The notes: generated from the letters alone by a model not told the origin. A stretch of 64,000 bases of DNA from Streptomyces sp. NBC_01381 (GCF_026340305.1 NZ_JAPEPI010000001.1:1984001-2048000), one strand, 5' to 3'. Counted from the stretch's first letter, positions 1 to 8,810 are shown. Program-made: numbers and translations.

Positions 1-13
1 CCGGCGACCCGAG

Positions 14-529
14 GTGGCAGGCCCCGACGCCATCGACGAGCTGCGGGCTCAGTGGCACCGTGAGCGCCCGGACATGGCGGCCGCGGGCCTGGACGCGATG
101 GCCCTGGTGGGCCGCATCAAACGGGCGGACCACCTGCTGAGCAAAGGCATGAAGCCGATCTTCGCCGAACACGGCCTGGAATTCGCCGAGTTCGACGTCC
201 TGGCAACCCTCCGCCGGGTGGGCGCCCCGCATGAGCTGACGGCGGGCGGCCTCCTGAAGTCCGCGATGGTGACGTCAGGCGCGATCACCAACCGCCTCGA
301 CAAACTGGAACGCAAGGGCTTGATCGAACGCCACCCCGACCCGGCGGACCGCCGGGCGATTCGTGTGCGCCTGACGGAGGCGGGGCTGGAGTTGGTCGAC
401 CGGGCGGTGGTCGATCATGTCGCCAACGAGGAGCGGATGTTGGGGGCGTTGTCGGCCGAGGATCGACGGGCGTTGGACGGGGCATTGCGGAGGTTGTTGG
501 TGTCGTTGGGGGATGTGCGCCTGGGGTGA
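14..529 (+). CDS. MarR-family transcriptional regulator
   Basis: A 171-residue MarR-type winged-helix repressor. An N-terminal dimerisation helix is followed by the DNA-binding domain (about residues 55-120), including a recognition helix with SGAITNRLDKLERKGL and the wing motif DPADRRAIRVRLTEAG. Such proteins usually bind palindromes near their own gene and respond to small ligands. The GTG at position 14 is the first start visible, so a start upstream of the window cannot be excluded. No ligand or target is visible because the upstream neighbour lies outside the window. Confidence 0.85.
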   Translation: MAGPDAIDELRAQWHRERPDMAAAGLDAMALVGRIKRADHLLSKGMKPIFAEHGLEFAEFDVLATLRRVGAPHELTAGGLLKSAMVTSGAITNRLDKLERKGLIERHPDPADRRAIRVRLTEAGLELVDRAVVDHVANEERMLGALSAEDRRALDGALRRLLVSLGDVRLG

Positions 530-610
530 GTGCCGCTGAGTTATCGCACTCTATGTATCTCCAGACACCGGTCACGTCTACCGACTCCCGAAGGGTTAGG
601 TCAAGAGGGC

Positions 611-1096
611 ATGATCTGGATCTACTGCGAGGATTGGAACACCCTCACCGAGGAGCCGATGGATCCGCTGAAGCCCAGGGAGGCTCAGGCCCGTCACTCT
701 TCCGGAGAGCTGTACACCGCCGTCGCCTACCTCGCAGAAGGCTCAGCTCCAGAACTGCGCGTGCACATCCGGCTCGAAACGGGCTATGCCGCTGTTGCCT
801 TCATGGACGGCTACGGCCGCACATCCCTGGAATACACTTTCACCGTCATCAACGGGTCGCTATTCCTTGAGACGGTGACCTCGTACGAGTACGGAACTTC
901 TGTCGAACGCGGCGGATACGCGGACGCCGAGCGCATGGAATCTTACGACTTCACGCCGGACGGAATTGTGGTTCAAGAGATCGAGATCGGAGACGAAGTC
1001 TCCAGTGAGAGTCGTCGAAACATCGACATGACCAGCAACTGGGAGCGCATCCCCCAGTTCGGCGCCTACGACTCCCTGATCCGACGCGAACGTTGA
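611..1096 (+). CDS. Hypothetical protein
   Basis: A 161-residue acidic protein that I do not recognise. The ATG at 611 is chosen because the sequence just before it (AAGAGGG) could act as a ribosome site and because upstream codons look non-coding. It has no signal peptide, membrane segment or cysteine motif. Alternating aromatic and acidic beta-type segments (around YEYGTSVERGGYADAER) suggest a small cytoplasmic alpha/beta fold. Its stop abuts the stop of the convergent DUF397 gene. A small immunity-type protein is possible but unproven. Confidence 0.55.
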   Translation: MIWIYCEDWNTLTEEPMDPLKPREAQARHSSGELYTAVAYLAEGSAPELRVHIRLETGYAAVAFMDGYGRTSLEYTFTVINGSLFLETVTSYEYGTSVERGGYADAERMESYDFTPDGIVVQEIEIGDEVSSESRRNIDMTSNWERIPQFGAYDSLIRRER

Positions 1097-1294
1097 TCAC
1101 CGGCGTCCCCTTCGCGCCGCTCCGCCCTTGAGGGTGCGTATCAAGGCGTGCAGAGGGTTGGGGGTGGTTGTCAGGATGATGTCCGGGGTGTCGCTTTCGC
1201 GGAGGCGGAGGGTGCCGTCCGGGGTGGCGGCTATGTAGACGCAGTTCGATGCGTCGCCGCTGTACGTGGACTTCTGCCAATTGTGCGTGTCCAT
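1097..1294 (-). CDS. DUF397 domain protein
   Basis: A 65-residue DUF397 protein recognised from WQKSTYSGDASNCVYIA near the N-terminus and the following LRESDTPD. DUF397 proteins in Streptomyces nearly always sit next to an XRE/DUF5753 regulator and often an HATPase gene, as here. The BldB and WhiJ-type loci are known examples, in which the small protein modulates the regulator. It starts 10 nt after the XRE gene, with GAGGA as ribosome site, so the two are probably co-transcribed. Confidence 0.85.
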   Translation of the reverse strand: MDTHNWQKSTYSGDASNCVYIAATPDGTLRLRESDTPDIILTTTPNPLHALIRTLKGGAARRGRR

Positions 1295-1304
1295 GGTCGG
1301 TTCC

Positions 1305-2156
1305 TCAGAGTTCCTTGGCCAGTTTGTGGATCAGATGGCGTGATGGAGATGGCTCGAGCGCGCCCCTCTCCATGCGGTCCAGGACGGAGCGGTATTTGGT
1401 CAACTGTGCCTCTGCGTCCAGGAATTCGCACCCGTGGTGTGTGTCCAACTGGACGGTGTCGAGCCGTGGGACAGGCCCTGCGAGATAGTCGACGGACTGC
1501 CCTGTCCCGGGAAAGGGGACGTGGCCGAAGGGGATCACTCGGACGCATACGTTGGGTAGTTCACTCATCTCCACGAGGTGTTGGAGTTGCGCGCGACTGA
1601 CGACCGCGCCGCCGAACCCCATCCGCAGGGCGGATTCGTGGATGACAGCGGTATACGGGGTCGGGGTTGCCCGGTGGAGGATCTCCTGGCGCTTCATGCG
1701 ATGCGTGAGGCGGTGCTCGATCTCGTACTGCCGCATGGGCGGAACTACCTCGCGGAAGAGCGCGCGGGCGTGGTCCGTGGTCTGCAGCAGCGCGGGCATG
1801 TGGATCACGAGGGCGACGCGCAACGCAGTTGCGTGGTGCTCCAGTTCGGCGAGGTCGATCAGGCCGACGGGCAGGTATTCGCGGTAGTCGTCCCACCAGC
1901 CGCGCTTACGACCGCCGGTCATGGACGCCAAGGCCTCGACCAGGGGTTCGTCGGCGCAGCTGTAGCTGCGCGCGAAGGTACGCACGCGGTCTGCGCCTAC
2001 CGGGTAGCGGCCTGCCTCGATGCTGCTGATCTGGCCCTGCTTGAGGCCGAGCAGTGCGGCGGCGGCTGTCGCGGTCAGCCCTGCGTGTTCGCGGAGCTTG
2101 CGCAACTCGGCTCCTAGTCGCCGTTGGCGCAAGGTGGGGCTAGTGCTGGGTGGCAC
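1305..2156 (-). CDS. XRE-family regulator with DUF5753 domain
   Basis: A 283-residue regulator. The N-terminal Cro/CI helix-turn-helix (about residues 10-65) includes LRKLREHAGLTATAAAALLG and QGQISSIEAGR. The C-terminal DUF5753 half contains LLQTTDHARALFR, the ERQEIL-like MKRQEILHR and VRVIPFG segments. GTG at 2156 is preferred over the in-frame GTGs at 2192 and 2198 because it has GAGAGAAGG at proper spacing. It forms an operon with DUF397 downstream and is divergent from the HATPase gene at 2380. This trio is a common Streptomyces developmental or regulatory module; its target is unknown. Confidence 0.88.
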   Translation of the reverse strand: MPPSTSPTLRQRRLGAELRKLREHAGLTATAAAALLGLKQGQISSIEAGRYPVGADRVRTFARSYSCADEPLVEALASMTGGRKRGWWDDYREYLPVGLIDLAELEHHATALRVALVIHMPALLQTTDHARALFREVVPPMRQYEIEHRLTHRMKRQEILHRATPTPYTAVIHESALRMGFGGAVVSRAQLQHLVEMSELPNVCVRVIPFGHVPFPGTGQSVDYLAGPVPRLDTVQLDTHHGCEFLDAEAQLTKYRSVLDRMERGALEPSPSRHLIHKLAKEL

Positions 2157-2379
2157 GTTTGCCTTCTCTCTCCTGGTTCGCCCCTCGGTCACCCACACGA
2201 GGGAAACGTGAAGCTGAATGCCGATTCGGTATCAAGTATCACACCGACTGCTCTACGGTGAGGGCCAAGCCGCTCAACTGGCCGCGTCTGTAAGCCGGAA
2301 GAGCACCGTGTGATGCGGTACCGCCACCGCTGGACGCAGTTGCCGGGCGGCTCGAGTCCCTTCCTTTCAGGAGGCATCC

Positions 2380-2853
2380 ATGCTCACCGTAGCCCCGCCC
2401 CAAGGTTGGTCGTACGCCCTTCATCTGCCCCACGATCCAAGAGCACCCCGCGTTGCCCGTATGACTCTGCGTGCCGCGCTCGCCGGACACGGGATGAGTG
2501 AACTCATCGACGTGGCCGAGCTCTTGGCGTCCGAAATGGTGACCAACGCCTATCGGCATACGAAAGGTCCCGCCTCGCTGCGGCTGCGGTCCGTGCGAGC
2601 CGGGCGGTTGCGGGTCGGGGTGTGGGACAGCAGTCCCTTCATTCCCGCTCCCTTCGACAAGCCTCCCGGCGTCTTCGGGGCTCCCATGCCGCCGATGGAC
2701 TCCGATGGTGGGCGTGGGCTGCTTCTCGTACGGGAGTGTGCTGATGCGTGGGGCGGGTGGCCGCTCGGAGATCAACTCTTTGGCAGTGGGGGGAAGTTGT
2801 TGTGGTTTGAGGTGGGGGAGGGGGTGGCGTGCGGTGCGGGCGTGGCCGTCTGA
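2380..2853 (+). CDS. HATPase (anti-sigma/serine kinase-like) protein
   Basis: A 157-residue GHKL-type ATP-binding protein related to SpoIIAB/RsbW. The N-box is seen in ELLASEMVTNAYRHTKG and the G-box in DGGRGLLLVRECAD. A strong AGGAGG precedes the ATG. Divergence from the XRE/DUF397 operon suggests a shared regulatory region (2157-2379). Family members bind or phosphorylate anti-anti-sigma partners, but no such partner is nearby. The last 82 nt overlap the 3' end of the convergent LysR gene, and its final residues (VACGAGVAV) look like a non-conserved tail. Confidence 0.85.
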   Translation: MLTVAPPQGWSYALHLPHDPRAPRVARMTLRAALAGHGMSELIDVAELLASEMVTNAYRHTKGPASLRLRSVRAGRLRVGVWDSSPFIPAPFDKPPGVFGAPMPPMDSDGGRGLLLVRECADAWGGWPLGDQLFGSGGKLLWFEVGEGVACGAGVAV

Positions 2854-3776
2854 AGGGTGGCTGCCGCTTGGGTCAGGTGGGTCAAGGTCGCCGTCAGTAC
2901 CGGGTCCTGCTCCGTGCCCGTGCGGATCGCCGCGAAGACGTGGCGGACCGGGGGCTCGCCTTCGGGGGTGCGGAGGATCAGGGCGGGGCGGTGCAGGGGT
3001 TGGAGGAGGCGGGGGATCAGGGCTACGCCCGCGCCTGCTTCCACCAGCGCCGCCAGGGACTGCCAGTCGTTCACCGCGTGGCGGATCTCCGGGGTGAAGC
3101 CTCCCGCCGCGCAGACCGAACGGGTCACCGCGCCGCAGCAGCTGCGGGCGTCTCCGACTATCCAGGGGTCGGTGGCCAGTTCGCGCAGGGGGATGCGGGG
3201 GAGGTGCGCCAGGCGGTGCTTGGCCGGCAGGGCTATGTCGAGGATGTCCGTCAGGAGGGGCGTCCGGGTGTAGCGGCGGTCCGTGAACGGGGGTGCCTGT
3301 GCGAAGTCCACCGCCACGGCTATGTCGATCTCGCCCGCGTCCAGGCGCGTGAAGAGGTCCGGGGGTTCGGCTTCTACGACTGAGATCGATATGTAGGGGT
3401 GGGTTGAGGACAGGGTTGTCATCGCTGCCGGCAGCAGGCCTGAGATTGCGCTCGAGAACGCGCCGATCGTCAGGGCGCCCCGTTGGCCCTGGCCCCACGC
3501 GGCGAGTTCGGCTCGGGCGCGCTCCAGCTGGGCCGCTATTGCGTCCGCGTGCTGCAGCACCACCCGTGCCTGGCCTGTGAGTCTGACGCCGCGGCCTTGG
3601 CGTTCGATCAGGGGTACGCCCAACTCGCGGGAGAGGGCGGTCAGTTGCTGGGACACCGCCGAAGGGGTCAGGTGCATTGCCTCCGCGGTTTTCGCCAGGC
3701 TGCCCCTGCGGTCCAGTTCGCGCAGGGCGCCTAGGCGGCGCAGGTCTATCGTGAAGGTGCCGCTTACCTGTTCCAT
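2772..3776 (-). CDS. LysR-family transcriptional regulator
   Basis: A 334-residue LysR regulator. The N-terminal winged helix (residues 8-70) contains LRELDRRGSLAKTAEAMHLT and SAVSQQLTALSRELG. The effector-binding domain runs from about residue 95 to 300. The C-terminal 26 or so residues are Pro/Thr/Ser-rich and unlike the fold; they are encoded over the end of the HATPase gene, so this tail may be an overprinted extension. It is divergent from the small hydrolase gene at 3827, the usual arrangement for a LysR target. The effector is unknown. Confidence 0.88.
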   Translation of the reverse strand: MEQVSGTFTIDLRRLGALRELDRRGSLAKTAEAMHLTPSAVSQQLTALSRELGVPLIERQGRGVRLTGQARVVLQHADAIAAQLERARAELAAWGQGQRGALTIGAFSSAISGLLPAAMTTLSSTHPYISISVVEAEPPDLFTRLDAGEIDIAVAVDFAQAPPFTDRRYTRTPLLTDILDIALPAKHRLAHLPRIPLRELATDPWIVGDARSCCGAVTRSVCAAGGFTPEIRHAVNDWQSLAALVEAGAGVALIPRLLQPLHRPALILRTPEGEPPVRHVFAAIRTGTEQDPVLTATLTHLTQAAATLQTATPAPHATPSPTSNHNNFPPLPKS

Positions 3777-3826
3777 CCAGAAACATTAACTGGACCTGAT
3801 GGGCGGCCGCCTCGACGATCGGTGTC

Positions 3827-4426
3827 ATGACTCCGACCTCCGTGACTCCGGCCCCGTACTCCTCCTTTCTGATCCTCCACGGGTGGCAGAACCACCGGCC
3901 CGAAGGGCATTGGCAGCGGTGGCTGGCCGGTGAACTCGGCGGTCGTGGTGCTCGCGTGAGCTATCCGCAGCTTCCGGATCCTGATGATCCGGATCTTGAG
4001 GTGTGGCTGGGGCGGCTTCAGGCTCTTCTCGATGGTGAGCAGGTCGTCGTCTGTCACAGCCTTGGTGTTCTGTTGTGGTTGCACGCCGTGGCCCGTGGTG
4101 GGGGACGGGTTGATCGGGTGCTGCTGGTCGCGCCGCCCTCCGGCGACGTGCTCGCGCGGTACGAGGAAGTCGCGGGGTTCGGCGGGCCCGAGGTCAGCGC
4201 CGCGCAGGTGGCCCGTGCTGCCGGTGAGGTCCGGCTCGTGGCCGCCGACGACGATCCCTTCTGTCCCGGCGGTGCCGCCGCGCGGTACGGCGTGCCGCTC
4301 GGGCTCGACACCGATGTCGTACCGGGTGGCGGGCACCTGGATCTGGACGCGGGGTACGGGGCTTGGCCGTCGGTCCTGGAGTGGTGTCTTGATCCGGGGG
4401 TGCGGGTGTCCGGGCGAACAGACTAG
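3827..4426 (+). CDS. RBBP9/YdeN-type alpha/beta hydrolase
   Basis: A 199-residue serine hydrolase of the RBBP9/YdeN family. It has the N-terminal LILHGW oxyanion segment, the nucleophile elbow CHSLG (Ser at about residue 78), an acid loop ADDDPF, and the catalytic His in PGGGHLD. Length suits the family (180-200 residues). The physiological ester or amide substrate is not known for this family. It is transcribed away from the LysR gene, which probably controls it. It overlaps the 3' end of the convergent cupin gene by 4 nt. Confidence 0.82.
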   Translation: MTPTSVTPAPYSSFLILHGWQNHRPEGHWQRWLAGELGGRGARVSYPQLPDPDDPDLEVWLGRLQALLDGEQVVVCHSLGVLLWLHAVARGGGRVDRVLLVAPPSGDVLARYEEVAGFGGPEVSAAQVARAAGEVRLVAADDDPFCPGGAAARYGVPLGLDTDVVPGGGHLDLDAGYGAWPSVLEWCLDPGVRVSGRTD

Positions 4427-4908
4427 AAGGTGAGGCCGTGCTTCGTGACGAGCGCCATCGTCGCTTCCATGTCCAACGAGCAGCCGTAGAGCTCCGCCTT
4501 CTGCTGCATCGCCTCCGGGGGCAATTCCTCGGTCAGGCGGTCGAGCCAGCGGAACAGTTCCTCCAGGCCTCCCGGAGAGATGATCTCCAGTAGCCGGGCC
4601 GGGGTGTCGCCCGCATTCCAGAACGTGTGCCACTCGTCGCGCGGCTTGAATACGAGACTGCCGGGACCTGCCACGACTTCCTCGTCGCCGAACCTCGCGC
4701 CGACCGAACCTTCGAGGATGAAGCTGAACTCGTCCTCGCGGGTGTGCTTGTGCACCGGGGCGGCGAGAACCTTTGGCGGCAGGCGATGTTCGACGAGTGT
4801 GAAGCGGCCGCCCTGCTCACGGCTGTTGATCAGGAACCGGTCCCCGCATGCTTGTGCGGGTTCGTAGAGCTCGCCGTCTTGTGGACCCAATATCCGATGC
4901 TCGATCAC
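4423..4908 (-). CDS. Cupin domain protein
   Basis: A 161-residue single-domain cupin. Motif 1 is HKHTREDEFSFILEGSVGARFG (positions about 64-85), and motif 2 is GSLVFKPRDEWHTFWN. The metal-ligand pattern H-H-E followed by a later H is intact, so a metal site is likely. The GTG start at 4908 follows GAAGGGCGG, and longer in-frame reading upstream is non-coding in character. Such small cupins may be sugar-binding, dioxygenase-like or regulatory; context gives no substrate. Confidence 0.8.
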   Translation of the reverse strand: MIEHRILGPQDGELYEPAQACGDRFLINSREQGGRFTLVEHRLPPKVLAAPVHKHTREDEFSFILEGSVGARFGDEEVVAGPGSLVFKPRDEWHTFWNAGDTPARLLEIISPGGLEELFRWLDRLTEELPPEAMQQKAELYGCSLDMEATMALVTKHGLTF

Positions 4909-5081
4909 TGGGCGCGCACCGCCCTTCGAAGCAAGTCGTCCCAATTCGACCCAATTCGACGATACGCGTGCGGACTGCCTTGTGCCGCCGATGCCCGTGG
5001 TGGATGTTGGGGGAGGGCGGGGGCAGGGGGTCTCCGTCGGGCTCTGTTCAGGGGCCGGACAGCGAGGGGACCCGTACCGAT

Positions 5082-5975
5082 ATGACCCAGCCTCCCGGAC
5101 AGCCGCCGCAGGACGGTTTCGGCCCCCCGCAGGAGCCCGAGTCGCCCGTACCGGGACCGCCCGCCGGTCCTTACGGCGCACCGCCGCCCCCGCCGCTGCA
5201 GCAGCCCGACGGGCAGAACCCGTACACGGGGGCGCCGCCCACCCAGCCGCTGCCCGCTCACCCGCCCTACGGCCAGCCCCCGCAGGGCACCACCCCCTAC
5301 GGCCAGCCGCCCCAGCCCTCATACGGCCAGCAACCGCCCCCTTTCGGCCGCCCCGACCCCCAATACGCCGGCTACCCGCCGCCCCCTCCGCCCAGCGGCG
5401 CCCCCGGCAAGAAGAAGCTCGGCATCATCATCGGCTCCGTAGCCGTGGCCGCCGCCCTCATCGGCGGCGGCATCTTCCTCGCCACCAGCGGTGACAGCGA
5501 CGACGGCGATCAGAAGCCCAAGGCCGACAAGAGCGTCTCGGCCGGCCCCTCGGAGCCGCCGGCCGAATCGGCGGAGCCCTCCGAGGACCCGGCCACGGAG
5601 GACCCCGTCACCGAGGCCCCCAGCGAAGACCCCGCCACCGAAGACCCCCTCGAAGAAGAAGAGCCGACCCGGCCCGCCGGGGACACCGGCTTCGAGGGGC
5701 AGTGGCAGAACGACGAGAACAAGACACTCACCATCGGCGCCAAGCTCACCTCCGGCGAGGGCAAGGGCAAGAACTCGGTGTCGTACATCGATGCCGGCGG
5801 CAAGGGCCTGTGCATGGGGCTCGGCCAGGCGCAGGGCACCGGTTTCCGCATCGCGCTCAAGTGCGGCACCGGCGACGACGCCAAGTTCATCGCCGCGAAC
5901 CTCACGCAGGCCGACGACGAGGTGACGATGAAGTGGGACAAGGGCGGGACCGACGTCCTGCCCTGGGTCGGCTGA
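5082..5975 (+). CDS. Pro/Gln-rich membrane-anchored extracytoplasmic protein
   Basis: A 297-residue protein. A cytoplasmic Pro/Gly/Gln/Tyr-rich N-terminus (residues 1-110, repeated YGQPP units) precedes a Lys-rich stop (KKK) and one membrane segment (LGIIIGSVAVAAALIGGGIFL). An acidic Pro/Glu/Thr linker with repeated EDPATEDP follows. The C-terminal domain of about 100 residues begins GFEGQWQNDENKTLTIG and has two cysteines that could form a disulfide. This layout is common among Streptomyces surface proteins of unknown function. ATG 5082 is chosen with GAGGGGA upstream. Confidence 0.7.
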   Translation: MTQPPGQPPQDGFGPPQEPESPVPGPPAGPYGAPPPPPLQQPDGQNPYTGAPPTQPLPAHPPYGQPPQGTTPYGQPPQPSYGQQPPPFGRPDPQYAGYPPPPPPSGAPGKKKLGIIIGSVAVAAALIGGGIFLATSGDSDDGDQKPKADKSVSAGPSEPPAESAEPSEDPATEDPVTEAPSEDPATEDPLEEEEPTRPAGDTGFEGQWQNDENKTLTIGAKLTSGEGKGKNSVSYIDAGGKGLCMGLGQAQGTGFRIALKCGTGDDAKFIAANLTQADDEVTMKWDKGGTDVLPWVG

Positions 5976-6087
5976 CCCAGGCCTCGGGCCCAGGCCCCCG
6001 CCCAGGCCTCACGTCCAGACACAGGCTCCCCGCGCAAGCCCCCTCACCGCCCACCCCACCCCCACGTGAGAGCAACGTTCCCCGCCG

Positions 6088-6113
6088 GTCACCGCATGGC
6101 ACAGGGCTGAAAC
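6088..6113 (+). promoter_or_regulatory. Weak candidate GlnR half-sites upstream of narK
   Basis: GTCAC (6088-6092), six bases, GCACA, then GAAAC (6109-6113) resembles a degenerate GlnR box (GTnAC-n6-GAAAC). Nitrate transport genes in Streptomyces are GlnR targets, which is the main reason to list it. The spacing and the middle element are poor. Confidence 0.25.
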
Positions 6114-6171
6114 CCGGTCTCCCTACCTTCGAGGCCATCAGCCCTAGCTGTGGGAGATGCGGAGGCCTGTC

Positions 6172-7512
6172 ATGTCATGGATTCAGCGGTGGGACCCGGA
6201 AGACGACACGTTCTGGGAGGAGGAGGGGGAACGGGTCGCGCGGCGGAATCTGGTGTTCTCGATCCTCTCCGAGCACATCGGTTTCTCCATCTGGACCCTG
6301 TGGTCCGTGATGGTGCTCTTCATGGGACCCGAGTACGGGATCGACCCCGCAGGGAAGTTCTTCCTGGTGTCGATGGCGACCCTCGTCGGGGCCGTCGTCC
6401 GCGTCCCGTACACCTTCGCCGTCGCCCGCTTCGGCGGGCGCAACTGGACGATCATCGCGGCCAGCGCGCTCCTCATCCCGACGACAGCCGCCTTCGTCGT
6501 CATGGAGCCCGGTACCTCCTACACCACCTTCATGGTGTGTGCGCTGCTCACCGGCGTCGGCGGCGGCAACTTCGCCTCCAGCATGACCAACATCAACTCC
6601 TTCTTCCCCCTGAGGAAGAAGGGGTGGGCGCTCGGGCTCAATGCCGGCGGCGGCAACATCGGCGTACCCGTCGTGCAGCTCGCCGGGCTCGCCGTCATCG
6701 GGGCCGGCGGTGGGCCGCGGGTGCTGCTCGGGGTCTATATCCCCTTCATTCTCGTCTCCGCCGTCTGCGCCGCGCTCTTCATGGACAATCTCGCGACCGT
6801 GAAGAACGACACCGGGGCCGCCAAGGAGGCCGTCAGGGATCCGCACACGTGGATCATGGCCTTCCTGTACATCGGGACCTTCGGGTCCTTCATCGGGTAC
6901 AGCTTCGCGTTCGGGCTCGTGCTGCAGACCCAGTTCGGGCGTACGCCGCTGCAGGCCGCCTCCATCACCTTCATCGGGCCGCTGCTCGGCTCGCTGATCA
7001 GGCCCGTCGGCGGGCGGCTCGCCGACCGGTTCGGCGGGGCCCGGATCACGCTGTGGAACTTCGTCGGGATGGGCGCGGCCACGGGCGTCGTCGTCATCGC
7101 CTCCATGCGGGAGTCGCTCGCCCTCTTCGTCGCCGCCTTCGTCGTGCTCTTCGTGCTCACGGGGCTCGGGAACGGGTCCACGTACAAGATGATCCCGGGC
7201 ATCTTCCAGGCCAAGGCCGTCCAGAAGGGACTTGAGGGGGAAGCAGCCGCGGCTTACGGGCGGCGGCTCTCCGGCGCCTCGATGGGGCTCATCGGAGCCG
7301 TCGGCGCGCTCGGCGGGCTCGGGATCAACCTCGCCTTCCGGCAGTCCTTCCAGACCGTGGGGTCGGGGACCGGCGCCTTCGTCGCCTTCCTGGCCTTCTA
7401 CGCGGCGTGCTTCTGCGTCACGTGGGCCGTATACCTTCGCCGCACCGCGGCCCCCGAGGCGGCCGAGCCGCACGCCGAGGCGAAGCCCCAGCTCACGTAC
7501 GCGGAAGTCTGA
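6172..7512 (+). CDS. narK: Nitrate/nitrite MFS transporter NarK
   Basis: A 446-residue, 12-helix major facilitator of the nitrate/nitrite porter family. Both family signatures are present: GGGNFASSMTNINSFFP in helix 5 and AGGGNIGVPVVQL soon after, plus the C-terminal-half GGRLADRFGGARIT motif. It should move nitrate or nitrite across the cytoplasmic membrane. ATG 6172 is preferred over 6157 because GGAGG lies just upstream. The following regulator NnaR supports a role in nitrate assimilation rather than respiration, although export of nitrite is also possible. Confidence 0.92.
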   Translation: MSWIQRWDPEDDTFWEEEGERVARRNLVFSILSEHIGFSIWTLWSVMVLFMGPEYGIDPAGKFFLVSMATLVGAVVRVPYTFAVARFGGRNWTIIAASALLIPTTAAFVVMEPGTSYTTFMVCALLTGVGGGNFASSMTNINSFFPLRKKGWALGLNAGGGNIGVPVVQLAGLAVIGAGGGPRVLLGVYIPFILVSAVCAALFMDNLATVKNDTGAAKEAVRDPHTWIMAFLYIGTFGSFIGYSFAFGLVLQTQFGRTPLQAASITFIGPLLGSLIRPVGGRLADRFGGARITLWNFVGMGAATGVVVIASMRESLALFVAAFVVLFVLTGLGNGSTYKMIPGIFQAKAVQKGLEGEAAAAYGRRLSGASMGLIGAVGALGGLGINLAFRQSFQTVGSGTGAFVAFLAFYAACFCVTWAVYLRRTAAPEAAEPHAEAKPQLTYAEV

Positions 7513-7535
7513 GCGAAGCCTGACCGTAGCCTGGC

Positions 7536-7551
7536 GTAACACGTACGACAT
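7536..7551 (+). promoter_or_regulatory. Candidate GlnR site upstream of nnaR
   Basis: GTAAC-n6-GACAT lies 120 nt before the nnaR start and agrees with the GTnAC half of a GlnR box, with a fair second half (GAAAC expected). Control of nnaR by GlnR is reported in S. coelicolor as far as I recall. It needs direct binding evidence here. Confidence 0.3.
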
Positions 7552-7670
7552 CGTGGTGATCCGGGGTTGTCACGGGCCCTTGGCAGGCTCGTTCAACCCC
7601 GGACCGGATACGAAGCGGCTCCGGAGCACGGAGCACCACACCATGCGGTACTAGCGGGACGAGAGCAGCC

Positions 7671-8810
7671 ATGCACGCGAGCCAGCAGAACGGCCCCCTC
7701 GCCGGATTCACCGTCGGCGTCACCGCCGCCCGGCGCGCCGACGAGCTCGGCGCGCTGCTCCAGCGGCGCGGCGCCACCGTCCTGCACGCGCCCGCGCTGC
7801 GCATCGTCCCGCTCGCCGACGACAGCGAGCTGCTCTCCGCCACCAAGGAGCTGATCGACCACGCTCCCGATGTCGTGGTCGCCACCACCGCCATCGGGTT
7901 CCGAGGGTGGGTCGAGGCCGCCGACGGGTGGGGCTTCGGCGACGCGCTGCTGCGGTGTCTGCGCGGGGTCGAGCTGCTTGCCCGCGGGCCCAAGGTGAAA
8001 GGCGCCATCCGTGCCGCCGGGCTCACGGAGGAGTGGTCGCCCTCGTCCGAGTCCATGGCGGAGGTGCTCGACCGGCTGCTCGGGGAGGGCGTCGCCGGGC
8101 GGCGCGTCGCGCTCCAGCTGCACGGCGAACCGCTGCCCGGCTTCGTGGAGTCCCTGCGGGCCGGGGGAGCGGACGTCGTCGTGGTGCCCGTCTACCGGTG
8201 GATGCCGCCGGAGGACCTCGGGCCCGTCGACCGGCTGCTCGACGCCACCGTCGCCCGCGGCGTCGACGCCCTGACCTTCACCAGCGCGCCCGCCGCCGCG
8301 TCGCTGCTCGCCCGCGCCGAGGAGCGGGGCATGTCCTTCGAGCTCTTCGCCGCCCTGCAGCACGATGTGCTGCCCGCCTGCGTCGGTCCGGTCACCGCAC
8401 TGCCGCTGCAGGCGCGCGGGGTCGACACCGTGCAGCCCGAGCGCTTCCGGCTCGGCCCCCTCGTACAGATCCTGTGCCAGGAACTGCCTTCCCGCGCCCG
8501 TACGTTGCCCATCGCGGGGCACCGCATAGAGATCCGCGGCCATGCCGTCCTGGTCGACGACGAGCTGCGTCCGGTGCCGCCTGCCGGCATGTCGCTGCTG
8601 CGGGCGCTTTCCCGCCGCCCGGGGTGGGTGGTCGGCCGCGCCGAACTCCTTCGGGCGCTGCCCGGTGCCGGGCGCGACGAGCACGCGGTGGAGACGGCGA
8701 TGGCCAGGCTGCGCACGGCACTCGGCGCCCCGAAGCTGGTCCAGACGGTCGTCAAGCGCGGCTACCGGCTCGCGCTGGATCCGGCCGCCGGGTCCAAGTA
8801 CGCCGACTGA
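7671..8810 (+). CDS. nnaR: Nitrate/nitrite assimilation regulator NnaR (HemD-like plus winged helix)
   Basis: A 379-residue fusion. Residues 10-260 form a uroporphyrinogen-III synthase (HemD) fold, with VGVTAARRADELGALL and FTSAPAAASLLARAEE. Residues 275-370 form an OmpR/PhoB-type winged helix, ending AMARLRTALGAPKLVQTVVKRGYRL. In S. coelicolor and mycobacteria this architecture is NnaR, a co-activator with GlnR of nitrate and nitrite assimilation genes. Location directly after narK supports the call. Whether the HemD domain keeps enzyme activity or is now a ligand sensor cannot be read from sequence. The last 49 nt overlap the convergent membrane-protein gene. Confidence 0.88.
   Translation: MHASQQNGPLAGFTVGVTAARRADELGALLQRRGATVLHAPALRIVPLADDSELLSATKELIDHAPDVVVATTAIGFRGWVEAADGWGFGDALLRCLRGVELLARGPKVKGAIRAAGLTEEWSPSSESMAEVLDRLLGEGVAGRRVALQLHGEPLPGFVESLRAGGADVVVVPVYRWMPPEDLGPVDRLLDATVARGVDALTFTSAPAAASLLARAEERGMSFELFAALQHDVLPACVGPVTALPLQARGVDTVQPERFRLGPLVQILCQELPSRARTLPIAGHRIEIRGHAVLVDDELRPVPPAGMSLLRALSRRPGWVVGRAELLRALPGAGRDEHAVETAMARLRTALGAPKLVQTVVKRGYRLALDPAAGSKYAD

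Noticed and set aside
2239..3828. 529-codon minus-strand frame across the HATPase and LysR genes
   Set aside because: Shadow of genuine genes; Pro/Arg-rich and without motifs.
6175..7551. 458-codon minus-strand frame opposite narK
   Set aside because: Composition is Gly/Glu/Asp/Arg-rich shadow; narK signatures are intact on the other strand.
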